Below the pieces are notes generated by a model, which was given only the letters and a program-made list of their open reading frames with translations, made no database searches and was not told where the DNA came from. This document shows, piece after piece, positions 51,800 through 59,702 of a DNA stretch of 64,000 bases. Within the stretch, counting starts at the first letter, position 1; each line of letters begins with the position of its first letter. The stretch comes from LMUY01 sp965199105. GTDB lineage: Bacteria > Pseudomonadota > Alphaproteobacteria > Acetobacterales > Acetobacteraceae. The stretch covers positions 1,240,001 to 1,304,000 of the forward strand of contig CBDAQO010000002.1 of assembly GCA_965199105.1 (NCBI GenBank), written 5' to 3'. Position numbers and translations under genes: made by a program.

Positions 51800-53328
51800 C
51801 CCGGCTGGTCATCCAGGGCGGCCAGGTGTGGGACGCGGCCGGCGACGTGCATGCCCCCGCCCACCGCGACGTGCTGGTGGAGGACGCCACCATCGCCGCC
51901 GTGCTGCCCCCGGGCGACGCCCAGACCGCGGCCTGGCTGGCCGGCGGCGCCGCGCGGCTGGACGCCACCGACCGCCTGGTCATGCCCGGCTTCGTCAACG
52001 CGCATTTCCACTCCTACGACGGCCTGATGAAGGGCCTGCTCGAGGACATGCCGTTCGATGTCTGGGCGCTGCATTCCCAACCCGCTTATTTCGGCCGCCG
52101 CAGCCCCGCCGAAATCCGCGCCCGCACCCTCGTCGGCGCCATCGAGTGCCTGAAGTTCGGCATCACCACCGTGCAGGACATGAACAGCCTGGTGCCGATG
52201 GACGAGGCCACGCTCGATGCCACCCTGGCCGCCTTCGCCGAAGTGGGCATCCGCGTGGTGTTCTCGATCGCCTTGCGTGACGTGGCAGCGCTCGACATCG
52301 CGCCGTTCCTGGCCGCGGACATGCCCGCCGCCGTCCGCGCTCTGGTGGAAGGCAGCCCGCGCGACCCCCACGCCGACCTCGCTTTCGTTGAGCACCAGAT
52401 CAAGCGCCTGCATCCGCTGCCGCCGCGGCTGCACTGGGCGCTCAGCCCCTCCGGGCCGCAGCGCTCCTCGCCAGCCCTGCTCGAGGGCATCGCCAGCCTG
52501 GCCCAGCAATACGCCCTGCCCATCACCACCCACGTGCTGGAAACCCCAGCCCAACTCGCCAAGGCGGCCGCGAGCTACGGCGCGCATGGCGGCTCGATGG
52601 TGCGCTTCATGGCCTCCCTCGGCCTGCTCGGCCCCGGCACCACCCTGGCGCACGGCGTGTGGCTGGCGCCCGACGAGATCACCCTGCTGGCCGAGCATGG
52701 CGCCAGCGTGGTGCACAACCCGATGAGCAACCTCAAGCTCAAGAGCGGCGTGGCCCCGGTCCGCGAGCTGCAGGCGGCGGGCGTGAACCTCGGCCTTGGC
52801 TGCGACAACTGCAGTTGCGGCGACTGCCAGAACATGTTCCAGGCCATGAAGCTGTTTTGCACCCTGGCCGCCGTGACCGACCCCAATCCCACCGGGGTGC
52901 ACGCCGTGCACGCCATCGCCGCCGCAACCACCGGCGGCGCGCGGGCGCTGGGGCTGGAGCGGGTGGTCGGCGCGGTGCAGCCGGGCCTGCGCGCCGACCT
53001 CTGCCTGGTCGACCTGACCGACGTCGCGTTCATGCCGGCCAACAGCGTGGCCCGGCAGCTCGTCTACAGTGAGACCGGGCGCGGCGTGCAGACCACCATC
53101 GTCGACGGCCGCATCGTCATGCTCGACCGCGTGCTGCAGACCATCGACGAGGCGGCGTTCCGGGCTGAATTGGCGGCGGTGATGGTCGGCTTCCGCCGCG
53201 ATTTCGCGCAGGTCGCGGCGGCCAACGGGGTGGCGATCCCCTACCTCGTGGAAGCCAACCGCCGGCTGAACGCGCAACCCGGCCGCGGCAGCCGCTTCAT
53301 CGGCGCAGGAGCAGCCCAGCCCGATTAA
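51796..53328 (+). CDS. Amidohydrolase/deaminase family protein (TrzN/guanine-deaminase-like)
   Basis: 510 residues. GFVNAHFHSYDGLMKG is the HxH metal motif, TTHVLETP and LAHGVWLAP supply further His residues, VVHNPMSNLKLKSGVAPV is typical of the chlorohydrolase/cytosine-deaminase group, and the metal-binding Asp lies in GLGCDNCSCGDCQ. That last loop has four Cys within nine residues, where relatives usually have small or polar residues. Co-translated with a nucleoside-type importer, it probably deaminates or hydrolyses an imported purine- or triazine-like ring. The exact substrate is unknown. Confidence 0.87.
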   Translation: MTRLVIQGGQVWDAAGDVHAPAHRDVLVEDATIAAVLPPGDAQTAAWLAGGAARLDATDRLVMPGFVNAHFHSYDGLMKGLLEDMPFDVWALHSQPAYFGRRSPAEIRARTLVGAIECLKFGITTVQDMNSLVPMDEATLDATLAAFAEVGIRVVFSIALRDVAALDIAPFLAADMPAAVRALVEGSPRDPHADLAFVEHQIKRLHPLPPRLHWALSPSGPQRSSPALLEGIASLAQQYALPITTHVLETPAQLAKAAASYGAHGGSMVRFMASLGLLGPGTTLAHGVWLAPDEITLLAEHGASVVHNPMSNLKLKSGVAPVRELQAAGVNLGLGCDNCSCGDCQNMFQAMKLFCTLAAVTDPNPTGVHAVHAIAAATTGGARALGLERVVGAVQPGLRADLCLVDLTDVAFMPANSVARQLVYSETGRGVQTTIVDGRIVMLDRVLQTIDEAAFRAELAAVMVGFRRDFAQVAAANGVAIPYLVEANRRLNAQPGRGSRFIGAGAAQPD

Positions 53329-53396
53329 TCGCACCACCACGCGATCCTGCGGGCATCGTTAAGCGCCCATTTACCTCTGTCCAATACACTTTGCGC

Positions 53397-54275
53397 ATGG
53401 GAAATCAGCTCCTTTCGCGCCTCGTTGTCGCCACCCTGGCACTGGGCCTCAGCGCCGCCGCGCATGCACAATCGCTGGAGAGCGGCCGCCTGCTCGCAAC
53501 CTCCGGGGTGACGCAGGTGGAGGGGGCGGGCGGCGGCGGCTTGGTGCCGTGGGCGCTCATCACCGGCTACGGCACCAACGACGCGGTCGGCGCCAACATC
53601 CACAACACCGCCATCGCGTTGCCGGCGTTCACGCTCGAGAGCGCGGGCGCGGCCGTGGGCCTGTACGACCGTGTCGAGTTGTCATACGCCCACATCTGGT
53701 TTGACACGCGGCAGGCGGGCGCCCGCCTGGGCATCGGCCGCGGCTTCACCATCAACGAAGACGTTGTGGGCGCAAAGCTCCGCCTCCTGGGGGACGCGGT
53801 GTACGACCAGGATAGCTGGCTGCCGCAAGTCGCCGCCGGGCTCCAATTCAAGTCCAATGATGCGCATGCGGTGCTCGACGCGATCGGGGCACGTGGCGCG
53901 CGTGGCGTGGATGTCTACTTGGCGGCGACCAAGCTTTTCCTGGCCCAAAGCCTGCTGGCGGACGTGACGGTCCGGATGACCAAGGCCAACCAGCTCGGCC
54001 TGCTCGGCTTCGGCGGCAACGCGGACGCCGGCTACAGCCCCGAGTTCGAAGGCTCGCTCGCCTATTTGCTGACCCGGCGTATCGCGCTCGGCGCCGAGCT
54101 GCGCACCAAGCCGGACAACCTGCGCTTCGCCCGCGAAGGGTTAGCCTACGACCTATTCGGCGCCTACTTCATCACCAAGAACGTCTCCGCCACGCTGGCC
54201 TATGTCGACCTCGGCGACGTCGCCCTGCAAGGCCGGCAGAACGGCGCCTACGTCTCGCTCCAGGTCGGCTTCTAG
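53397..54275 (+). CDS. DUF3034 family outer-surface/periplasmic protein
   Basis: 292 residues from ATG 53397 with signal peptide SRLVVATLALGLSAAAHAQ. The mature part starts GRLLATSGVTQVEGAGGGGLVPWALITGYGT, the DUF3034 hallmark, and continues as alternating beta strands ending in aromatic-terminal VSLQVGF, suggesting a small outer-membrane barrel. I recall the family from methylotroph-type loci with a truncated haemoglobin and a cupredoxin, exactly the neighbours here. Function unknown. A 68-base region before it contains TACACT, a possible -10 element. Confidence 0.83.
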   Translation: MGNQLLSRLVVATLALGLSAAAHAQSLESGRLLATSGVTQVEGAGGGGLVPWALITGYGTNDAVGANIHNTAIALPAFTLESAGAAVGLYDRVELSYAHIWFDTRQAGARLGIGRGFTINEDVVGAKLRLLGDAVYDQDSWLPQVAAGLQFKSNDAHAVLDAIGARGARGVDVYLAATKLFLAQSLLADVTVRMTKANQLGLLGFGGNADAGYSPEFEGSLAYLLTRRIALGAELRTKPDNLRFAREGLAYDLFGAYFITKNVSATLAYVDLGDVALQGRQNGAYVSLQVGF

Positions 54276-54300
54276 ACGAACCCCGGTTAGGAACATCCAA

Positions 54301-54723
54301 ATGGCAAAACATAGGCTCGCTCTCGCCGCCGCCTGTTGGCTCGGCCTCGCCATGGCCAGCAGCCACGCGGCCACGCTCTATGATGATCTCGGCGGCGAGC
54401 CGGGCATCCACGCCATCGTCGAGCAATCAGTGCAGCGCTGGCTGGCAGACCCGCGCATTGCGTCCACCTTTGCCGACAGCAACATGGATCGCCTACGCCA
54501 TTTCCTCGCTCAACAATTCTGCACCGTCGCGGACGGCCCGTGCACCTATACCGGCCACAGCATGGCCGCGGCGCATCGCGGGCTGGACCTGGACCAGGCC
54601 AAGTTCAACGCGCTGACCGAAGACCTGCAGGACGCGATGACCGCCGTCGGCGTCGGCTTCCACACTCAGAACCGCCTGATTGCCAAGCTCGCACCCATGC
54701 AGCGTGACGTGGTGACCCGGTGA
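54301..54723 (+). CDS. Exported group 1 truncated haemoglobin
   Basis: 140 residues. A signal peptide (residues 1-23, ending SSHA) precedes the haem domain starting ATLYDDLGGEPGI. The 2-on-2 globin is recognisable by LYDxLGG, FLAQQFCTVADGPCTYTG and proximal His92 in AAAHRGL. Two Cys flank the E-F region. Export of a truncated haemoglobin is less common than cytosolic location and suggests O2, NO or electron handling in the periplasm. It lies 25 bases after the DUF3034 gene and overlaps the cupredoxin start (GTGA). Confidence 0.9.
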   Translation: MAKHRLALAAACWLGLAMASSHAATLYDDLGGEPGIHAIVEQSVQRWLADPRIASTFADSNMDRLRHFLAQQFCTVADGPCTYTGHSMAAAHRGLDLDQAKFNALTEDLQDAMTAVGVGFHTQNRLIAKLAPMQRDVVTR

Positions 54724-55048
54724 ACCGCCTCACGCTCGGCAGCCTCGCCGCCGCTTGCATCTGGTTCACCGTGGCGGTCGCAGCGCGTGGCGGCCCAATG
54801 ACGGTGGTGCACCAGGTGAAGCGCGCCTTTTCCGTGTCGGCCATCACGATCACGCACGGTGACACCGTGCAGTTCCTCAATGACGATCAGTTCGACCATC
54901 AGATCGCCATCGACTCGCCCGGCTTCAAGTTTGAGAGCCCAGGTCAGCCACCCGGGTCGGTCACCTTGGTGGCCTTCCGAAGGCCGGCACATTCGACGTC
55001 ATTTGCGAGATCCATCCGCGAATGCGCTTGACGGTCACGGTCAACTAA
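54720..55048 (+). pseudogene. Cupredoxin (methylamine-utilisation-like), frameshifted
   Basis: The frame from GTG 54720 gives a signal peptide, then VHQVKRAFSVSAITITHGDTVQFLNDDQFDHQI with the first copper-type His, and continues to GSVTLVAF. It then runs into unrelated residues and stops at 55031. In another frame the expected ending is intact: AGTFDVICEIHPRMRLTVTVN, stop TAA 55046-55048, with Cys, His and Met copper ligands. One missing C at the CC of 54977-54978 would restore TTC-CCG. As written, the protein lacks three copper ligands. Either a real mutation or an assembly error. Confidence 0.8.
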
Positions 55049-55104
55049 ACGGCCATGCTGACCTCGCCCCATGGCGATCGCCCGGCCCGGGTCACCTGAT
55101 CGCC

Positions 55105-56967
55105 ATGCCGATCCGGCTGAAAATCCTCGTCGGGGCGCTGGCGCTCACCTTGGTCACCATCGCGCTGGGCCTCTACAGCCGCAACGCAGAGGAACGGCTC
55201 GGCGTCCTTAGTTTTAAGCTCTACGATGACGCGTTCATGGCCATGAGCTATCTGCGTCAGGCTCAGAACACCTTGCTGACCACTGCCGCCGGCGGCGCCA
55301 TCACCACCGCCGCGATCGAGGACATGCAGCAGGACTTGCAGGTCGCGGAAGACCGGGCGATGTCCTCGCGCGGGCGCCAAGCCGCCACTGACCTCGGTCA
55401 GCACCTGAATGCGCTCAAGCAAGCGCCGGGTGATGACGCAGCCGCTCTTGCCATCCGGGACGAGTTCGACGATGCGGTCGAGCTGTTCGCGGGCGACGCG
55501 CATCATTACCGGCAGGATGTCGGCGCGATGCTGCACGACGCCCAACGCGGCAACGCCATCGCGGTCAGTGCCGCGGTTGTGCTGGCAGTGCTCATCACGC
55601 TCGCCTCGGCCAAGTCGATCGTGCCGCCGGTGCTGCAAGCCGCACGCTTGGCGCAGGCGATCGCCGCCGGACAACTTGACAACCACATTGTCTTGCGCGG
55701 CCGCAGCGAGACGGCAGGGCTGCTGCGCGCGCTTGCCACGATGCAGGCCGCTATCGCCTCCCATGTCGGGCGCGCCCAAACCCTGCTGGACCAGCAAAGC
55801 CGTGACTACGCCGACCGCTCGCAACAACAAGCCAGGCTGGACATGCTGGTGCAGGGATTCGGCGCGGCAATTGGCGGCGTGTTCCGGCAAGTCGCCGTGG
55901 CTGGCACGTCAGTCGCGCAAACCGCCACTGCCCTGTCGCTCAACGCCGAGACCATCATCACCAACGCCAGGGGCGCCGAGGATCAGCTCTCCCGCTCGGT
56001 CGAGGCGATCGCCTCGAGTTCGGTCGCCCTGCGGTCGCTGAGCGAGGCCATGCGTGATATCGGCCGGGAGGCCGCGCAGAGCGAGCATCGGGCCGAGGCC
56101 GCACTGAGCGAAACCACGTCGGCCAGGTCGCGGATCGAGGAAACCCGGCAGGCCGCGACCGAGATCGAGCGCATGGTCGGTGAGATCAGCGCCATTGCCG
56201 GCCAGACCCGCATGCTGGCCCTGAACGCCACCATCGAGGCAGCCCGGGCCGGACCGGCTGGCCTTGGCTTTTCCGTGGTGGCCAACGAGGTCAAGCGGCT
56301 CGCCAACCAGATCGGCGCCGCCGCCACGGCCGCCAGCGAGCGAAGCGCGCGCATCGTCGCCACCGCAGACGCAACGGGCACGGGCATCGAAGCGATCGAC
56401 CTGTCGGCGCGCGCCGTCTACAGCTTCATCTCCTCCATCGCCCATGCCGTGTCCGTGCAGGACGCCGCGGCGGAGACCGTGGCGGCCACCATGGCGGAGC
56501 TGTCGGGCAACGCGACCCAAGTCCGCCAAGGCGTCGGCACGATGCTGCAGGCGGTGGCTGCCAGCGCGCATGCCCACGGTGAAATCTCCTCGGCCGCCTT
56601 GAGCCTGGCGCAGGATGCCTCGCGGCTGGGCGCCGAGGTGGCCGACTTCCTCGACGTGGTGGGAAGCGCCAAGCGCGGCGAGGTGATCGACAGCGTCGCA
56701 GTCGACCGGCCAGCCACGCTGCGTCTCGGCGGCGTCGACCATGTCGGACGCCTGGTGTCTGGCTCCAGCGTATTGCTGCAATTCTCGCCAGCAATCCCGC
56801 TGGAGGCCGGCACGGCGGGCACGCTGCAGGTGGAGGGCATCGCGGATTGGCTCCCCATCTGCGTGGCCGTGTGTGACGCCGACGTCGTGCAGCTCCAACC
56901 GCCTCTGGCACGGTCGGCCCGGGCACGGCTGCAAACCATCTTGGAACAGTTGTCGACAGCAGCTTGA
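55105..56967 (+). CDS. Methyl-accepting chemotaxis protein with C-terminal PilZ-like domain
   Basis: 620 residues from ATG 55105. TM1 is at about 4-24, a periplasmic helical sensor of about 125 residues follows, TM2 is near 152-170, then a HAMP segment. The signalling hairpin is QTRMLALNATIEAARAGPAGLGFSVVANEVKRLA; the usual Glu of GEAG is Pro. The last about 80 residues (RPATLRLGGVDHVGRL to LQLQ-type strands) resemble a PilZ barrel but lack the RxxxR and D/NxSxxG cyclic-di-GMP motifs. It follows the haemoglobin/cupredoxin genes, so it may sense O2, redox or copper status. Confidence 0.87.
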   Translation: MPIRLKILVGALALTLVTIALGLYSRNAEERLGVLSFKLYDDAFMAMSYLRQAQNTLLTTAAGGAITTAAIEDMQQDLQVAEDRAMSSRGRQAATDLGQHLNALKQAPGDDAAALAIRDEFDDAVELFAGDAHHYRQDVGAMLHDAQRGNAIAVSAAVVLAVLITLASAKSIVPPVLQAARLAQAIAAGQLDNHIVLRGRSETAGLLRALATMQAAIASHVGRAQTLLDQQSRDYADRSQQQARLDMLVQGFGAAIGGVFRQVAVAGTSVAQTATALSLNAETIITNARGAEDQLSRSVEAIASSSVALRSLSEAMRDIGREAAQSEHRAEAALSETTSARSRIEETRQAATEIERMVGEISAIAGQTRMLALNATIEAARAGPAGLGFSVVANEVKRLANQIGAAATAASERSARIVATADATGTGIEAIDLSARAVYSFISSIAHAVSVQDAAAETVAATMAELSGNATQVRQGVGTMLQAVAASAHAHGEISSAALSLAQDASRLGAEVADFLDVVGSAKRGEVIDSVAVDRPATLRLGGVDHVGRLVSGSSVLLQFSPAIPLEAGTAGTLQVEGIADWLPICVAVCDADVVQLQPPLARSARARLQTILEQLSTAA

Positions 56968-57082
56968 AGCCTGCAAACAGCCACGAGGCGCCCCACTTGA
57001 GCACCACGACGCGGCGAGGGCGCGAGCCCGTCACGGCCGGCGATGATGGTGGTGGAGGCAAACTATCGCGCATTGGCAGCCA

Positions 57083-57709
57083 ATGACCGCGGCCGCACCG
57101 CCAGGCTTGGCTCCGATTGCAGCCTCGTCGGCGGAACAGGACGCCTATCGCCGGCTGCAGCGGCTGAACCAACTCCTGCTCAGCCAGCCAAGCGCAACCG
57201 TCACGCTGGAACGCTGGTGCAACCAGGCTCGTGCGCAGCACGCGGGGTCGGCGCCAGAGTTGGTCACGGTCCAACACCTGCCGTCCCCAAACGAGCCGTT
57301 GCGACCCGCATTCCTGGACGCCGACGCGGCAGAGCCGATCCGGCACCGGCGGGTGCGGCTGCGCCACGCCGGCTGCGTGCTGTCGGAAGCCGACAACTGG
57401 TATGTCCCGAGCCGGCTGACCCGGCAGATGAACGACCGGCTGGCAACCACCGACATGTCGTTCGGCCGCATCGTGCAATCGCTAGGTTTCCGGCGGACGA
57501 CCCTGTCGGCCGACCTGCTATGGCAGCCCGGCAACTCCGATGCGCGCAGCGGCAGCAGCAGCCCCCTGGCACTCCCCGCGCTGCTGCTGCGGCACCGCGC
57601 CCTCCTGACGCTGCCCGATGGAACCCCGTTTAGCGAGGTGCTCGAGGTCTACACCAGGGCCGTCCTCACCTTCGAAACCAACGCGCTGCAGCCAAGTTGC
57701 GGCGCGTAG
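57083..57709 (+). CDS. Chorismate-lyase-like protein
   Basis: 208 residues. RHRRVRLRHAGCVLSEADNWYVPSRLT, TDMSFGRIVQSLGFRR and LLRHRALLTLPDGTPFSEVLEVYT follow the UbiC/DUF98 fold: an Arg-rich strand, the E-A-x-x-W-Y region and the final Glu strand. True UbiC removes pyruvate from chorismate to give 4-hydroxybenzoate. Whether this protein has that activity or binds another small molecule is unknown. It sits 115 bases after the chemoreceptor and converges on the glycosyltransferase with a four-base gap. Signal peptide absent. Confidence 0.65.
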   Translation: MTAAAPPGLAPIAASSAEQDAYRRLQRLNQLLLSQPSATVTLERWCNQARAQHAGSAPELVTVQHLPSPNEPLRPAFLDADAAEPIRHRRVRLRHAGCVLSEADNWYVPSRLTRQMNDRLATTDMSFGRIVQSLGFRRTTLSADLLWQPGNSDARSGSSSPLALPALLLRHRALLTLPDGTPFSEVLEVYTRAVLTFETNALQPSCGA

Positions 57710-57713
57710 GCGT

Positions 57714-59702
57714 TCACTCCCGCCAGGGCGCCGGCAGCCGTGGCGGCCATGCCAACCCGTAGCCCTCGTCGTCGATGGCCAGACATGGGCTGTGATACGG
57801 GTCGTGCAGCAAGCGGGCGCCCCACCGCCGCAGCAGGGCATCGTGTTCGCCCTGCGCCCGAGCGGCGTTCTCCGGCCGCGAATCGGCGCCGCGCGTGGCC
57901 GATTCCAGGTGATACAGGCAGGCAAAGGGCGTCCAGACCACCCAATAGCCGGCCTGCTCCAGCTTGAGGCCCAAATCTACGTCGCTGTACGACACCGCCA
58001 ACGCGTCAGCGTCCAGCCCGCCGACTTCCTGATACAGCGCCCGCCGCATGACCAGGCACGCCCCGGTCACGGCCGAGACGTTGCGCGCGCAGTTTAGCAG
58101 CTCCCAGCACCCGCCCGAGCCACCAGGCTGCCGCCGGAACGGATGGCCGGCCAGCCCGGTCATGCCGGTGACGATCCCCGCATGCTGCACCGTCCCGTCG
58201 GCGTAGAGCAGCTTGCAACCGACCGCCCCCACTTCGGGCCGGATTGCATGCGAGACCATCTCGCGCAGCCAGCCGGGCTCGATCACGTCCATGTCGTTGT
58301 TGAGCAGCGCGACCACCTCGCCCCGTGCGGCCGCGACCGCGAGGTTGTTGGCGTGCGAGTAGTTGAACGGACCCGGCGCGGGCAGCACGCGCACCCGCGG
58401 ATCGGCCGCCAACTCAGCCAGATACGCCAGCGTGGCGGGCTCCTCGCTGCCGTTGTCGACCACGATCAGCTCCCATCGCGGGTAGTCGGTGCGCTGCATC
58501 ACCCCGTCCACCGTGCGCCGGAGCAGCGCCACGCGGTCGCGGGTGGGAATGATGATGGAAACCAGCGGCGCCGGGTCGGGCAGGCGGTAGTGCACCCGCA
58601 GCACGCGCCCGCCGGTCACGCATCCGGCGATGGCCCGGCGCTGCAGGTCGGCCTCCAGCACCTCGGGCAGCGAAGCCTCGGGCGGGCCACTACGGCTCAC
58701 CAACACGCCCGGAACATGCCGGATGGCACCGCGCGGCAAACTGGCCGCCAGCCGCAGCAGCGCGTCATGCACCGCCCCGGGCGCGTCGCCCAGCCCGCCG
58801 ACCGCCGCAAGCGCCGCCGCCCGCACCAGCAGCGGCCCGGGTGCATCCCCGCCGCGCATCAGCTCGGGCGACCAGGCCGCCCGCAACCGCGGGCTGTGGC
58901 GCGCGCCGGTGCCCGGGTCCAGCCGATCCTCGTCCAGCGTCAGCACCGCCGCCGCGGGGTGCGCCGCCAGCGCCACCGCCAGGCAATACAGCGCGTGCGG
59001 CGCCAACACGTCCCCGGATCGCAGCAGCAGCACGACCTCACCCGGGGCGCCCGGCCGCCAGCGCCGCCTGCGCGGCAGGCTATGCCCGGCAGGCGGGCGG
59101 CCGCGCCACAACGGGTAGAGCTGCTGGTGCAGGCTGGCGCTGGTGAGGCCGAACGCGCCCGGCCCCGGCGCGACCCAGACCGCGAAGCGCGGCTTGCTCG
59201 CCAGACTCCGGATGTGGCGGCGGATATCATGCCGGTCCGCGTCGGTCAGCGTCGCATAGTCCTGCAGCCAGCGCGCGTAGTCGTCGGCGGGCGGGCTCGC
59301 TGCGGCGGGCGCTGGCCGCGGCACCAGGCGGACGTGCTGCAAAGGCATTGGCCCAGACAGCGTCGCCGGGTCGAAGCGCAGCCGCGCCAGGCCGGGCGAC
59401 AGGGTCACCAGCTGCCGGTAGGTGCCGGCCTCGCCGCCGGCCAGGCGGATGGTTTGCGCCTCGTTGAAGCCGGCGCCGGTGTCCAGGTAGAGCACCGGCT
59501 GCAGCGGAATGGTGCCCGGCAAGGCCTCGAACACGAACTCGCACCGGCCCTGCGGCAGGCTGCCCCGCTCCGGCTGCAGCAGGAAGTAGGGGTCGCTGCC
59601 GGTGCTGCGTAGGCCCGCGCCCTCCCCCGCGACGTCATTGGCCGGAACCAGGCGGAGCGCGCCGGCGATGGGGGCACGGGCCCACCCGAACAGGCGCCTC
59701 AC
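57714..59702 (-). CDS. Glycosyltransferase with tandem family 2 domains
   Basis: 662 residues from GTG 59702, which overlaps the previous stop (GTGA); the frame is open further upstream but that overlaps the preceding gene. Residues about 20-130 are beta-rich and may bind carbohydrate. About 170-345 is a first, apparently degenerate GT2 domain (WLQDYATLTDADRHDIRRHI, LTLDEDRLDPGTG). About 365-610 is an intact GT2 domain: VSIIIPTRDRVALL, VDNGSEEP, LLNNDMDVI as the nucleotide-sugar/metal site, and SYSDVDLGLKLEQAGY. It likely extends a cell-surface polysaccharide together with the upstream gene. Confidence 0.87.
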   Translation of the reverse strand: MRRLFGWARAPIAGALRLVPANDVAGEGAGLRSTGSDPYFLLQPERGSLPQGRCEFVFEALPGTIPLQPVLYLDTGAGFNEAQTIRLAGGEAGTYRQLVTLSPGLARLRFDPATLSGPMPLQHVRLVPRPAPAAASPPADDYARWLQDYATLTDADRHDIRRHIRSLASKPRFAVWVAPGPGAFGLTSASLHQQLYPLWRGRPPAGHSLPRRRRWRPGAPGEVVLLLRSGDVLAPHALYCLAVALAAHPAAAVLTLDEDRLDPGTGARHSPRLRAAWSPELMRGGDAPGPLLVRAAALAAVGGLGDAPGAVHDALLRLAASLPRGAIRHVPGVLVSRSGPPEASLPEVLEADLQRRAIAGCVTGGRVLRVHYRLPDPAPLVSIIIPTRDRVALLRRTVDGVMQRTDYPRWELIVVDNGSEEPATLAYLAELAADPRVRVLPAPGPFNYSHANNLAVAAARGEVVALLNNDMDVIEPGWLREMVSHAIRPEVGAVGCKLLYADGTVQHAGIVTGMTGLAGHPFRRQPGGSGGCWELLNCARNVSAVTGACLVMRRALYQEVGGLDADALAVSYSDVDLGLKLEQAGYWVVWTPFACLYHLESATRGADSRPENAARAQGEHDALLRRWGARLLHDPYHSPCLAIDDEGYGLAWPPRLPAPWRE

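Noticed and set aside
57083..57709. Confident ubiC (chorismate lyase) call
   Set aside because: Similarity is to the wider fold; no ubiA or other ubiquinone genes are adjacent, so only a chorismate-lyase-like label is given.
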